64,000 nt of DNA from Typhlomys cinereus. Taxonomy: Eukaryota; Chordata; Mammalia; Rodentia; Platacanthomyidae. The notes beneath the pieces were generated by a model. That model had not been told where the DNA came from. It saw only the letters and a program-made list of their open reading frames with translations, and ran no database searches. Both the position numbers and the translations under genes were made by a program. Positions 22,180-33,951 of the stretch are shown piece by piece; the first letter of the stretch is position 1; each line of letters begins with the position of its first letter. The stretch spans positions 5,053,819 to 5,117,818 of the forward strand of contig JALPQD010000005.1 in assembly GCA_023101885.1 (NCBI GenBank), given 5' to 3'.

Positions 22180-22882
22180 ACATGGGCTAGATACCTTGTG
22201 TTTCTTGCTTGGTTTGTTTCTGTATGATTGTGTCTGCTTTTTATTTAAAGCTTTTTTTGTGAATAACACTCTTAAAACTAGGATGTTATGAATTTTTTGG
22301 AGTTGTTAGAATTTATAACATTTAAATATAGATTTCACTTTAAAAAGCTACTTGAAAACTGTAGTACATGCAATAGCGATAGCGACATATACAATTTTAT
22401 TCTGAGGATATAATACTTAATCATCAAAGAGTTTCAAAGCTTCTCATTGTTCTCAGTATTTTGAGAACATGCTTTCTAATTTTATTCCACATGATTGAGA
22501 ATTTTGTTTTATTTACAAAATATAAGGCTAGATAATTTATAAATCAGCATTACTAAGATGCATCAGTAACTACAATACAATTTCTATCTTTTTGGTTTGG
22601 GATTGTGCTTCCTTTGAAGGAGTCATAATTGTCTTTTGGAATTTTCAGTAAAACTTTGAACTATTTGTAAACTTTGTATGTGTGCCATTTCTGAGTATAT
22701 GCAAGTTCTAAGCAATAACCTGCATGTTTTCCAACTCAGCATACTTTGTCATGACACTTTCTTCAATAAGAATGATAGAATCAACATTTGTATAAATCCC
22801 CTCCCCCAGAACACCTCGGGATTTTTCTTGTGTTAGAACACCACTATATTGTGGTGCAAAACTTTGTATTTTATGAAAGAAA

Positions 22883-22888
22883 AATAAA
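22883..22888 (+). terminator. Tlcd4: probable distal poly(A) signal of Tlcd4
   Basis: AATAAA is followed after about 20 bases by an A-run and then GTTTGCGAGG, a plausible cleavage site and weak GT-rich element. Repeat-dense intergenic sequence begins some 50 bases later. Confidence 0.6.
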
Positions 22889-22941
22889 ACTTGATTATTT
22901 AGTGCAAAAAGTTTGCGAGGCATCTATTTTCTTGATAGTTA

Positions 22942-23000
22942 ATGGGGCTGGTGAGATGGCTCAGGGAACAGAGGCACTTGCTGTGAGTGACAGTTGGATA
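22942..23000 (+). repeat. B2-superfamily SINE head fragment
   Basis: GGGGCTGGTGAGATGGCTCAG is a clear tRNA-derived head with A box. The expected B box and body do not follow; the sequence changes to 'gtgagtgacagttggataag', so this copy is truncated. Confidence 0.55.
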
Positions 23001-23059
23001 AGCAGGCGTCAATTTGACGATTGGAGGCTGAGTGGAACGATTCCCTAGGCAGCTGGATA

Positions 23060-23232
23060 AGACGGATGGAGCTGGTTCAAGTTTGGCATGCAACGTGTTG
23101 GCATACAGACACTCTGACAAGAAGTTTGCCCCTCTCTCAGCGATCCCAGTCGGTAGGGTGTAGCCACTTCCTTCATCTTCCGTTGATGTGAGCTCCCCTG
23201 CCAAGCTGAACTAAGAACTGTAACCAGGAATC
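23060..23232 (+). mobile_element. LTR family B 3' fragment
   Basis: Shares 'cccctctctcagcgatccc', 'gtgagctcccctgccaagctg' and 'gaactgtaaccaggaatcat' with full family B copies at 35.4 and 53.6 kb. The first half of the LTR is missing. Confidence 0.6.
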
Positions 23233-23242
23233 ATTAGATGAA

Positions 23243-23678
23243 TGTATTAGGTTCTCTAGAGTTACAGAATTAATAAAATGAATATATAAGTAGGGAATGT
23301 ATTGAGTTGGCTTACAGACATGGCCAAAGTAGTCCAACGATGGCTGCCAGTAGCTGCTTAGTTTAGTAGTCTACTGGGTGATGACTTGAAGGCTGGAGGA
23401 TTCTTTAGTCTAATTGAAGATTTGGAGGGTTGGAGGGCTAGAGGGTCAAAGAAGCGAAGAAACAGGCAACTGGAAGAAAGAAAGGGATTCCTAGCACAGC
23501 TACAAAACATCTCTTCTATGGTTCCCTTTTATCTGGACGTTCCGATGGGATCTAGGGCTGGCCTTGTATTATCCAGATAATCTCTTCAGGTGGTCTCTGC
23601 TGATCTTACCAGGTGTGATGTCAGCCGATCTAGTTAATACCAGGTGTGTCAAGTTGACACCCAGGATTAACTATCACA
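23243..23678 (-). mobile_element. LTR-like element with TG...CA ends
   Basis: Begins TGTATTAGGTTCTCTAGAG and ends 'gtgtcaagttgacacccaggattaactatcaca' (quoted in part). The 'caagttgacacc...actatcaca' end resembles the complement of the start of family B, so this may be a related MaLR-type LTR in minus orientation. Flanking 5-mers (ATGAA, ATTAC) do not match. Confidence 0.5.
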
Positions 23679-23713
23679 ATTACACACCCTCTTGTTCCCC
23701 TAAACTGAATTTC

Positions 23714-24018
23714 TGGGGCTGGAGAGGTGGCTCAGGAGTTAAGCCTCTGCCTTGCAGGCGGAAGGTCCTGAGTTCGGATCCTAGACCCCACGTATAGACG
23801 CCGGACAGAAGCGGGGGCGGCCTGCGTTTCTGGTCCTGGTAGGGCGGAGCCTGTGAATCCCGGGGCAGAGTAAACAAGGAGGAGGTGGAGGGGTCCATGG
23901 TGGTTCCCGAGTTCGTCCGTGGTTCTACATGTACATACTGCACACACACAATTGAATAAATAAAATAAATTTTAAAAAAGCAAACTTGCAATTTAAAAGA
24001 AAATAAATAAATAAAAAT
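23714..24018 (+). repeat. young DIP-like SINE (subfamily with TTCCCGARTTCGTCCG)
   Basis: A full copy: head GGGGCTGGAGAGGTGGCTCA, B box GAGTTCGGATCC, the diagnostic 3' body 'ggttcccgagttcgtccgtgg' and a mixed CACA / AATAAATAAAATAAA tail. It is CpG-rich and little diverged from copies at 32.7 and 48.2 kb. Imperfect flanking repeats AAACTGAATTTCT (23702) and AAACTGTGAATTTCT (about 24019) may be the target-site duplication. Confidence 0.9.
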
Positions 24019-24054
24019 AAACTGTGAATTTCTCAGCAACAGGCAAACTGTGAC

Positions 24055-24205
24055 ATTACAAGACCAATAACCTGAGTTTGATCCCTAGAACCTATGTAAT
24101 GATGGATGGATGAGACCAACTCCAAGAAATTATCGTCTGACCTCCACTCATGTCATGACAAGCATATGCCCCCCAATTAATAATAATAATGAATAAAATG
24201 AAATT
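24055..24205 (+). repeat. B2-type SINE, 5'-truncated
   Basis: 'aacctgagtttgatccctagaacc' is a B box and following segment; 'gtctgacctccactcatgtc' and an A-rich/TAA tail complete a B2-like 3' half. Confidence 0.6.
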
Positions 24206-25380
24206 TAACAGTAATCGATGAACAAATCAATGAGATTGTGTTCTTCAGTCAAATCATCTCTTCCAGCAGCTTCTTCCTAAGGGTGACTGGAATATTCCCT
24301 CTCTCCCTTCTGAGATCCTGCCTCCTAGCAAACAGTCTTTGTAAGCACTTCAGCCATGCATGTTCATGGAAGGAATGATGCTATCTAATCAACAGGCCCC
24401 TTTAGATTAAATAAAATTTAGGCAGTTAGGTTCTTAATCTCCTTTCCTCGTCCCTTAGGCCTCTCGTGGGGTTCGGTGTCTGTTGCCAAATGTCTTGGCT
24501 GGAATCCCTGCTTCTTAAATTGCCCGTGGTCTTAATCTCGCATCGTAGTCCAAGAGCACTGGATAGATCAGGAAGCTGAGCACTAACTGGATAGAACACT
24601 GTAGCCTTTTGGCCCTGGAGAGTACCGTGAGTCACGCTTCTGAGCATGCTTAAAATGTGTCGAGGCTGGCAGAGGAGCAGCTGAATTTCTGAATGAAAAT
24701 AGCAATCCCAGCTGTCGGTGGAGAGAGCCACAGGTGAAATCACAAGGACTGGGAACCAGTCAAAGCAAATGGAGAAGGCTACACCTCAGGCGCTGCCTGA
24801 CACGTATGCTTCGCCTTGCTCGTCTTTACCGAAGTCTGCACACTGCTCCCCTTCCCCCGAATGGTCTAAGCATACCCCGTGCAAGGGACGTGGTCAATCT
24901 GTCACTTTCCCTGTGCAAATTTACCAGTGATCTACCATGTCTTTCTGGAAGCTGCCTCCCAACTGCATTCTTTGTCTAGGGACTGTGCACTGCCCCATGG
25001 CCGCGTCCCTTGTCATTCGTGGCACCTTGTTCCCAAGTCCTCGCTGGAGCCCAGAGGCCCCTTCCCTTTGCCTGCCTCCAGCCACATCCCATGACCACAC
25101 CTCTCACCATCTTACAGCATCACTCAGTGGATGATGGCCGGAACTGCCAAAGGGGCTGCTAGGGAGAAGGGGTGGTAATAAGGATGGTGGGTGTGTCTGT
25201 CGAGGATGATGATTAAAGTTAGGTGGAAATCTGGAGAGAAAAGCACAAAGGAAAGGGAAATAGCTTCAGGGAATGAGCAGGAAATTAAAAAAAAAAAAAC
25301 TGTGTACAGTGCATTTTGACTGACAGGTAAGAATAAATTTGTATCAGGGTAGAAGAATTTTTATATTAAAATGCAGTGTA
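24206..25380. other. intergenic stretch without recognised features
   Basis: No exon, ORF of note or clear repeat. A TGAGTCA (AP-1-like) heptamer occurs near 24628. The region around 24780-25130 is pyrimidine-rich and keeps several short overlapping frames open, none recognisable. Confidence 0.4.
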
Positions 25381-25665
25381 GAACTGGAGAGATGGGTCAG
25401 GAGTTAAGCCTCTGTGTCGAAAGCAGAAAGACCTGAGTTCAAATCTCCAGGTCCCATGTAAAAAGTACCAGGTGGAAATGGCAGTGGCCTGCACTTCTGG
25501 CCCAGGAAGGTGGAGCCTGGGAAACCACAGAACAAAGCAAAAAGAGGGAGAAGCAATCCAGAACAATTCCTGAAGTCACCCCAGGGCCTCCATGGGCACA
25601 CACAGCAGTGCCCTCTGCTATACCCATGCACGCATGCATGTACGCATGCACAAACATGGACACAC
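25381..25665 (+). repeat. DIP-like SINE
   Basis: Head GAACTGGAGAGATGGGTCAG, B box GAGTTCAAATCTCC, body and a tail of ACACACAGCAGTGCCCTCTGC followed by a CATGCACGCATG-rich end. Confidence 0.87.
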
Positions 25666-25717
25666 AAAAATGTAGTGTGTACATCTCTGGGTACGTAGAG
25701 TGTGTACATATAACCCA

Positions 25718-25718
25718 T

Positions 25719-25754
<36 letters not shown>
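25718..25754. repeat. (TG)n microsatellite
   Basis: A near-perfect TG tract lying ~55 bp beyond the end of the SINE at 25381-25665. Confidence 0.95.
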
Positions 25755-25758
<4 letters not shown>

Positions 25759-25937
25759 ACCTGTTGGTTTGACTTACAGCTTCAAAACCATCTGAGAAAA
25801 TACACATGCTAACAGTATTTCACTCACTGACAATGAGGCCAGAGGCAACCATGAGCAGGCAGTGCTGAGGAGCCGTGGTCTTGTGGGTGGCCTTGTAGGA
25901 GAGCCCAAGTCCCAGTCTGACCTTGTAATTTGCCTGA

Positions 25938-26346
25938 ATTGTTATTCATAAATCCACAATCAACGGCTTAAGGGAGCAAGGGGTTTGATTAAGCTTATGA
26001 TTCTTGGTTGCAATTCCTTGTCCAGCTTGGCAGGAGAGATCATGTCAACACCCAGGGCCGAAGGAACAGACCACGTATATCCATAGGACTGCTGAGAGAG
26101 GGACAATCCTCACGTGCCAGACCTACATGTGTAGCCAAGTATGTAGAAGAACGTCGACTTCCCTATCCAGTTCCTTCCATCTTACTTACCTGGCCAGGGG
26201 CTAGTTCCACCCACCAGGGGCTGGGTCTTCCCCATCCTCTTCTGTAGGCTGGCTTGGTCTTAATGACTAATTCTTAAATTGCTCAGCGCACAAACCTTCA
26301 ATTGTCAGGTCAACACCTTTATCTATGTAACTATGTAACTATGACA
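25938..26346 (-). mobile_element. LTR family B (solo LTR)
   Basis: Complement starts TGTCATAG at 26346 and contains the family landmarks, here in reverse ('gggagcaaggggtttgat', 'gctgagagagggacaatcc', 'gtcaggtcaacacc'). An in-sense AATAAACCCC-like poly(A) region is degraded to ATCAAACCCC. Confidence 0.65.
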
Positions 26347-26943
26347 GTCCTAGTTACCTAAACCCCAGCATCACCCAATGATCCAACCTCCTGGAAAGAT
26401 GTGTTGCCAGGCAGACGGATCATGAGAGTTTTCAGAAAGCGCGGTGAGCAGCTTTTTAAAGGACCCTTGGGTTTTGGACAGAAAGGATGGATGAATGGAG
26501 GAAGCGCTTTCAGGAAAGACTCAGAATTATAAATTTCAAAGAGTGGTTTGGAAAGGGTAAGGTGCCCAAACTGGGGTAACCATGAAGTAGCTTCTTCTCT
26601 GAGTCTGAGTTTTACCTGCAAAATGTTTGCAATGTCTCTGACGCTCCCCCCCAACACTCCATGCTATTACTGACAGCTTTCACTTGAAACTAGCAGTTAT
26701 GAGGAATCAGGCGTACCTTCAAGGGTACTTTAGTAATCTGATTTGAGTGGCATCTGAGGGACATGCTTGGGGTGAGTTTAAATGAAGGAGTGAGGGTTAA
26801 GTGACAGACAATGTGGCTGAAGAACTTCTATGTACTTAAGCCTAGTAGCTGGAATTAGACTGAGCCAAAGAAGATGGATGGATAAAAGGGGAGAGAAAGA
26901 GAGATTTAGAAACACTGAGCATAAATAACTCATTGATAAGGAG
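26347..26943. other. intergenic stretch without recognised features
   Basis: No repeat signature or gene evidence was seen. A short C-run lies near 26646. Confidence 0.35.
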
Positions 26944-27298
26944 CTGAGAGGCTGGGAAGGCTGTTCAATAGTTAAAGTCTTCGTCTTGCAAGCAGAAGGA
27001 CCTGAGTTGCATCCACAGACCAGATGTTTAAAATAAGAAATGCTGGGCAGATAGGGCACTGATCTGACCAGTAATTCTGACCCTGGAAGGCAGAGCTTGG
27101 AATCCCTAGAGCAAAGCAATAGGGAGGTAGAGCAATCCAGCAAGATTCCCGATGTTATCCTTGGGCCTCCACAGGCACACAAGCAGACTCTAATACATAT
27201 GCCTGCACATGCTCATGCGGACACACACATGCGCGCGCGCACACACACACACACACACTCAAGCAGACTCTAATACATATGCCTGCACATGCTCATGT

Positions 27299-27343
<45 letters not shown>

Positions 27344-27372
27344 CATGCATACACACACACACCTCATCATGT
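26944..27372 (+). repeat. DIP-like SINE with duplicated tail
   Basis: The body runs to about 27180. The tail then contains an 80-bp tandem duplication: AAGCAGACTCTAATACATAT starts at both 27181 and 27261, each followed by GCCTGCACATGCTCATG and a CA tract (27236-27259 and 27301-27362). Confidence 0.85.
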
Positions 27373-27619
27373 ACAGGAAAAAGAAAAGGGAACAAAGAAG
27401 CTGAGAGGAGAGATAGGTACGAACGTGCTCTGCGGAGTTGGGTCAGCAAGCCAGCGTCAGGTCTCCAGGGGACCCCGTGCCTTCATGAGACCCTGTCCAT
27501 GCGAAAGAAAAGAAAAGCATCTCACCATGCACCCCAGAAGGCACACTGACAAGGGGACAGACTTTTAACACAACGCAGGGCTGCACAGGAGTGAACCTGG
27601 GTGAAAGCCAAAGCTCTCC

Positions 27620-28031
27620 GGTAGCGTCACCCCGCGTAGTTCTTGACAGTTGAAAACTTGAGCTCTGGGCACCTTTGTAAAGAATTAGGAGTCAGTCCTT
27701 AACAAGCCTGAGAAGATCGTCTAACTGATGGGAAAGGCCCAGTCCATGGCGTTGGGATTTTCCCCTGGGCAGGAGGATTAGAAGGAGCTGATTCCGGAGA
27801 CCGACATTGGTCGTAGACTTGGCCAGCCCTGCTCTCTGCCAGTGAGGATCGTCCCTCTCTCAGCATTCCCGTGATGTGGCCAGTTAACTCGGCTCCTGGT
27901 GTTGTATGAGCTCTCCTGCCAAGCTGGACTAACCATCGTAACTGGACAATTGTAAGCCAGGATACAACCCCCTGTTCCTCTAAGCCGATTGGTCATGAAT
28001 TTATTGGCCACATGCAGACAAATTGCGACAC
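27620..28031 (+). mobile_element. LTR family B (solo LTR, diverged)
   Basis: Shares 'ttgacagttg', 'gagctctgggcacctttgta', 'ctgatgggaaaggcccagtcc', 'gtgaggatcgtccctctctcag' and 'gctctcctgccaagctggac' with other copies. It ends GCGACA at 28031; the first bases are diverged. Confidence 0.65.
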
Positions 28032-29324
28032 CTCACAACCCTGTTCACTCCCTCTTCATGCTTGTGACTCGCGGCTTCCCAAGGTGTCAGCCCTACACAT
28101 CAAGTCAAAGGGCTTTAGGAAATCCTGAGATTCTCTGGTCAGAGTCGCAAAGAATAAGACCCTCCTCTGGGGTTTCTGTGGCAGGTCCAGTAGATGGGGG
28201 CGGGGGAACTGTGGTGGATCAAGGGAACCTAGCCTTGCTGTGACTGTCTTCCTGGGCGAGAGGTGTGGACAAAAGCAGGAGGGTGTCCTGAGCAGGTTTC
28301 GTGACCATGGTCGTTTTGTGAATTGTTCCAATGGAAAAGCACTTTCGAGATGCTTCTTGGTGAAATACCACACAGTCTCCAAGTGGTCCCCTGGGTCTAT
28401 TCTGTCCCACACCATGCCCAGGCCTTCCTTTCAGGACACAGGCTTTTGTCATAGTCCTGCTTGATGTTTTTAGTACTCTACTCTCGTCTAAATTCCTTAC
28501 CCAAACTTGGGGATTTTGATGACTTAATCCCACCCCATCGATTCAGCCTTATCATCTGCCTGCAAGCTCTCCCAGGGAGCACTGAAGGTGCCCTGTTCTA
28601 GGGCCCTTCCCCCCTTACTGACCTGTAGCCTCCTCATCCTCAACAAAATATATGAAGGGGATTGGTCCCCCCACACACACCTCAAAGTAAATCGGAAATA
28701 CAAGTTCTTCTGGAAATGCTAGGACTAGCTCTGGAATTATTTAATATTTATGGAACACTGGCTAGTTTGTCCAGGGAGTTCCTGGAATAACCCGAGTAAA
28801 TAAACTCGTTCTTGATCGACAGCTTCCATCTCAGAACTTCTTGCCCTGAGTGAACTTCTGAAGCCACAGCTGAACTGCTGGATTTTCTCTCTATTTAGAG
28901 GACAAAGAAATGAGCTCACCGCCCTTCAGCCCCAGCCAGCAGCAAGACCACAGCCCTTTCCGGCTTGACCACAGACTGTGGTAGTTGGAAGAACCTGATG
29001 GGAAGGTTTTTATCTCGGGACCTAGAGCCTCGCAGCCTGTTCTGACTTCTTTACACACATGAGACCACTTTAGTCAAGTGTGTTTACCTTGCTGACGTGT
29101 CGATTTTTTTTAATCTTCGAATTGAGAATTTCAACTATCCACTTTTTTCTTTCAAAGTCTTCCATTTGTTGATTGTGGTGATTAGAATCAAGGCGAGACG
29201 TCACCTTAGGTGTGGTAGACCAGAGCTCCATTCCTATGGGACGGCCATTCTAGAACCTACGTGTCCCTTGTGTAAGGTTTTGGAGATAGCCTGAATTTTA
29301 GTTTGTTTGTTTTTTTTTAATCCG
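28032..29324. other. intergenic stretch without recognised features
   Basis: No gene or clear repeat is seen. Overlapping short frames on both strands around 28.05-28.55 kb have no recognisable product. Confidence 0.4.
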
Positions 29325-29650
29325 CGTGTTTATGTGTGTGTGTGAACATGCACATGTGTGAGCATGCTCATGTGCATGAGGAATGATGCACACATGTCTC
29401 AGTGTGTATATGCAGGTCAGGGAACAACATAAATGTCAGTCGTCACCTTCCACCTTGTGTGAGAAAAGCAAACGCCTTGTGTTTGCCACTCTGGTTGTTA
29501 GATAGCTGGCCACAAGTATCTAGGGCTCCTCTTGTTCCCACCTTCCATCTTGCATAGAAACATCAGGATGGCAGATGTGGTGCTACTGCATCCAGCTTAC
29601 GTGGATTCTGGGGATCAGAACTCAGGCCTTCATATTTGCACAGTAAGTGA
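29325..29650 (-). repeat. B3-like SINE (diverged)
   Basis: TG/CA-rich tail (29330-29410), 'tatgcaggtcagggaacaaca', 'gtcaccttccaccttg', and a head remnant 'ttctggggatcagaactcagg'. Confidence 0.6.
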
Positions 29651-29675
29651 TCACAGTAAGTGCCTTCCCTGAAAT

Positions 29676-29742
29676 TGTCTCTATTCTCTCTCTCTCTCTT
29701 TGTCTCTCTCTCTCTCTCTGTTTCTCTCTCGGTTTCTCTCTC

Positions 29743-29794
<52 letters not shown>
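29676..29794. repeat. (CT)n microsatellite with TTTC interruptions
   Basis: A polypyrimidine tract of about 119 bases, the last ~40 being uninterrupted TC. Confidence 0.95.
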
Positions 29795-29799
<5 letters not shown>

Positions 29800-30654
29800 C
29801 TCATTTTGACTGTGACCATATGCCCTTGACTGAGGACACTTGTTTAAGATTCATGCCTACCACTGTGTAAGAAGAGATGGTATGATGCGCAGCAAATGAA
29901 CCCCGCCACAAAAGGCTAAGCGCAACATCCTTCTTAGGAGAAAGAGATAAAGTTTTAATGATGTACTTTCCCACTGTGCTTGCAGCTGATTTTTAAAAAT
30001 ATTCCTGGTGTTAATCTTCAGAAGATATAAACATCTTAATCATTGCATCCAGAAATGGAATCCATCTTCTTTGCGTACCACAAAATAAAATATCATCCGG
30101 ATGGGAGATGCATGATTAATAAAGCATAAATAGAGGTTGTGTATTTTCTGCTCATTAAAAGCATCTGGGTTCAGCGTTCTGAGAACCCAGTCCATTATCC
30201 GGATGGGTCAGTTACCTTATCTGACTCATGGGTCATGGGGGCTTTTCATGGGATTTCTGTATTTTTTGTGACTCTCTTTGTAGATTGCTGGAGTTGTCTG
30301 TAAGTTTGTGCAGAATCAAGACCAGGATGAAGTGGGCTGAGGGGATCGATCGACCACCTCAGCATTTCTTCATGGTGACTAAGTTGGGTGGTTCACTCAT
30401 TCCTGCAACTTCATTGGATGTTAGCTGACTGGTAATGAATTATCTACAGTGGACTCATCCATCATTGACTTCTACAATCAGTACATACCCTCTCTAATAG
30501 AGACGCCATAGCATGGTGAAAAGTGACATAAGAAGCAAAGAGTGTGTTAGAGAAAAAGACAAACAGCACTGTAGTGAGCAAAAATAAGCATGAATTAAGA
30601 TTTATTTTTAAAAAAATAGAGTGCAGTATGGTATCATTTTTTAAAGTGACTAAA
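29795..30654. other. intergenic stretch without recognised features
   Basis: AT-rich unique-looking sequence; no gene evidence or repeat family recognised. Confidence 0.4.
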
Positions 30655-30830
30655 ACGAAGAACCAGGTAGATAGCACAGTGGGTAAGGCACCTGCTCAAA
30701 ACCTGGTGACCCAAGTTCAATCCCTGGAAGCTCATGTGGTGGAAGGAGAGAAGCGATTTCTGAAAATTGTCCTTTCTATTTGTCAAGCCATCTCCACCAC
30801 CACCACCCCAGGAAAGATTACTTTCAAGCT
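30655..30830 (+). repeat. B2/ID-type SINE
   Basis: Head 'aggtagatagcacagtgggtaaggcacctgctc' (quoted in part), B box AGTTCAATCCC and 'ctcatgtggtggaaggagag' correspond to a B2-like element unlike the DIP-like copies. The 3' end is diverged (CCACCACCACC). Confidence 0.65.
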
Positions 30831-30969
30831 GGTGTTTAAATATATAATGTCATTTGTAGTGAATAATCTTGACTGGAAAGAAAGTCCATAATAAGTTGAT
30901 GATAAGTATCAAATATGTAATTATGATTCTGTGGAAAATAAGGCTGGTGTATTTGATTGCCAACCCCCT

Positions 30970-30999
30970 CCTTTTTTTTTTTTAAATAAAGTGTATTGA

Positions 31000-31048
<49 letters not shown>

Positions 31049-31284
31049 AGCAGAAGGTACTTGAATAGAAGTGCCTGTGAAGGACCCAAGGAGGTGTTAT
31101 CCTGGATTCCTCTACCTCCTTTTTGCTCTGGGGTTTTCCAGGCTCTGCCTTCCAAGGCCAGAAGTACAGGCTGCTGCCATTTCCACCTAGCATTTTCAGC
31201 TGGGATCTGGGATCTGGGATCCAAACTCAGGTCCTTTTGCTTGGGAGGCCGTGGTTTAACCCCTGAGCCATCTCTCCATTCCCA
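30970..31284 (-). repeat. DIP-like SINE with (TG)n tail
   Basis: T-rich/TTTAAATAAA tail, TG tract 31001-31047, body and head ending CCATCTCTCCATTCCC. A small triplication of GGATCTG lies at about 31204-31222. Confidence 0.88.
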
Positions 31285-32654
31285 AGTTGAGAAGCAAATG
31301 AACCTTCCCTCACTGGGGCAGGGTCGTGAAAGCCAGTTGTCCTGGTCCCCTGCATTTCCAGCAGGTTACAGGTTGAAAGCCAAAGTCAAAGCCTGTCTAA
31401 GGAACTTTTCACAATTGTGTTGTAGTGGGATAATTTGATGTTGATTTAATTTAGAGAATACCAAAAAATTCATATATTTAAACAGCCTCTAGATCGAATG
31501 GTTTAAATAAACATTTAACAATTATACACTGTATAACTTCAATAATACAAGATTTCTGGGCTGAGGATATATACACTCAGGGTACCCCCCATCCCCCCAG
31601 CAATCCCTGGTACCACCAAAGTGAGGAAACATTTAAGTTTTTTTTTTTTTCTTTACTCCATGCAAATAACAAAAAAATGAATTGAATTTCTTGGGGGAAA
31701 CTTCTCGTTCTGTAGCAAATGTTAACTCTTCAATTATTAATGAAATTTAAATAAGTTCTTTACCCGTCCAGCAATCTCGTGCTCTTTGTTTATTGTGCTT
31801 TTTGAGGTCAGTGGAGTGTAATTTCAACATTGTCCTGTCTTTGTGGAGAAGGATTAGTGCCAACACAGTACTTAGAATTTTCAAACTGCTTCTATCAACA
31901 AGGCTATTACCACATGAGGATCATGGACAACTATCACTGTGGCTTCTAGTTCTCCTCCCCTTCCATCCCCTCCCCTCCCTTCTCTCTTCCCTCCTCTTCC
32001 TTCCCCTTCCCTCCTTTCTCTTCTTTCAGATTACCTCAGTCTGAAAATATTGGCAAGGGTGAATGTAATTTTATTCCACAATTTTAAGCTAAACATTACT
32101 AGTATTTTTTTTTTACAACTTATTTCCTATTGAAACAAAAATGAGTTTTTGTACTGGAAACTTAATCCCAAAATTCATAGGGAGGTGGGGCTTCTTGGGA
32201 GATAATTAGAATTAGACAAGAGCAAAAGAGGGTTCACCAGACCGAATCTGGTGGAAAGCATTAGCTGCGACAGAAACACTTTGAAAACAAGCCAAAAGGC
32301 CATAGGACACAGAAGGAGATACTATCTGGGTAGCTAGCGAAGAGAAATATTACTGTCCTTGCCCGCAGGCCATTAAGTACATTAGTCTGGTTTCTGTTAT
32401 CATAATGCAATAGACGAGGTTCCTGGCCTCAGGTGACCTTTCCCTCCACGCTGAAGCTCAGTGTCAGGACTTTGAGGACTTGAGACAACTGTTCCACCGC
32501 TCAGCTATGAGGCTGCATCCTTTATGAAGCAAAAAGATTTCCTTCAGTCCACATTTGTTGATGGCTTTTTAAGTTTTATACTCACGGAGCCCTGAGATAT
32601 TATCATCATCAGAAGCAGGCCATGAGAGCATGTGCAGATGTGTTGTGTTCTTTT
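31285..32654. other. intergenic stretch, mostly unrecognised
   Basis: AT-rich sequence with no gene evidence. A CCTT/CCTCC polypyrimidine tract lies at about 31950-32030. Nothing else is recognised. Confidence 0.4.
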
Positions 32655-32938
32655 TTTTTTAACTTTTTTATTATTATTATTTATTCAACTGTGCGCATGT
32701 GCGCGCGCATGTGTGTCTGTGTGTGTCTGTGTATGTGTAGAACCACGGACGAATTCGGGAACGCCATGGACGCTTCCACCTCCTTCTGCCCCGGGATTCA
32801 CAGGCTCTGCCCTACCAGGACCAGAAGCGCAGGCCACCCCCGCTTCCACCTGGCATCTATACGTGGGATCTGGGATCCAAACTCAGGACCTTCCGCCTGC
32901 AAGGCGGAGGCTTAACCCCTGAGCCACCTCTCCAGCCC
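32654..32938 (-). repeat. young DIP-like SINE with perfect 15-bp target-site duplication
   Basis: Flanked by TGTGTTGTGTTCTTT at 32639-32653 and 32939-32953, a perfect 15-bp duplication expected of L1-mediated retroposition. Minus-strand order: head ending CTCCAGCCC at 32938, CpG-rich body with the diagnostic GAATTCG segment, then a CA/GCGC stretch and AATAAATAATAATAAAAA tail. Confidence 0.95.
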
Positions 32939-33184
32939 TGTGTTGTGTTCTTTCTATCTCTTACAAAGTCACTAAGATTCCATCGGCAGCAAGGCCTCGC
33001 CCTAGCAACTCTTTCCACACTTCCGAAGGTCTAAACACCATAGTTGCCTCTGCTGTCTTTCTGTCTACTGAGGGGACTGAATTTTAACATCCATGTATTG
33101 GGGGAGAGGGGTCTTGTAATTTTTTTTTTAAAAGGTGATTCCATTACTTTTCTACTTAATGTTTCATCCATGCTAGGATTTAAA

Positions 33185-33937
33185 TTAAAAATTTAGCCCG
33201 GCCTATGGGCAGGAAGACAGTACATCAAACTGCTTTGTAAATAGCTGTTATTAGACCCACAGATCTGAAGAACACTGAACACTCAGCTTCTACAGCAGAG
33301 ATAGAGGATCTCAACACCCTGACAGGATGAAGCTTAGGGCAGTAGAAGAGCAGTGACGTGGACAGCAATGGCCGCCACAATTCAGAGTACTAGAGACCCA
33401 GGAGGTTCACCCAGAATCAGACCAACCTAATCTCTCCCCATCCTAAAGCTTAGGGAACCTCAAATTAAAGGGGGCGTGAGATTGTAAGAAGCTAAAAGTG
33501 GGAAGGTCCACTATTGGACAAGACATTCCACTCAAGGCAGGACTGCTGCATCTAGGAACTCACTGCAGTGAGACTTGTCCTTACCAGACCTGCATAATGA
33601 CTGACACACCAACATGCCCACATAGACTATTGAGGAACTCAAGAGATATAGTGGAAACCTTGGGGACGAGAGCTGGATGAGTGAAGAGAAATGTCCCTAT
33701 CAGTGGGGTGGCCCAAATAGAGGCAATTTAGTATGCCACAGAGGCCTGAACCCCCACAAGAGTAGACAAGCCAGAGGGAACCCTGGGGTCCATAGAAGCA
33801 GACAGGAAAAAGGGTGGGAGGGAGTGGGATGGATTGATGAAGGGAAGGGAAAGGGGATAGGAGGGAGGGGAGATGGAGGGAAGCAGGGGTAAGTATCCAA
33901 TGTGCCTGTAAAAGTAGAAAAATAAAATAATTAAACT
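33185..33937 (+). mobile_element. L1 3' UTR (5'-truncated copy)
   Basis: Shares a block ('aatctctccccatcctaaagcttagggaa', quoted in part; 'aggcagg') with the element at 47.2-48.2 kb and ends with a G-rich polypurine stretch (33805-33890), then AAAAATAAAATAATTAAA. This layout is typical of a rodent L1 3' UTR. No ORF2 coding sequence is recognised. The start is approximate. Confidence 0.7.
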
Positions 33938-33951
33938 AATTTAGCTGGGAC

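Larger units (their letters stand above)
17853..22905 (+). other. Tlcd4: probable long 3' UTR of Tlcd4
   Basis: About 5 kb after the stop codon contain no SINE or LTR I can recognise, unlike every other stretch of this length in the window. The sequence is AT-rich with one TG microsatellite. Candidate poly(A) signals occur near 18027, 19905 and 20802, and a good one at 22883; shorter isoforms are therefore possible. SINE sequence resumes at about 22942, just beyond the last signal. The extent is inferred from these features and not from transcript data. Confidence 0.6.
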
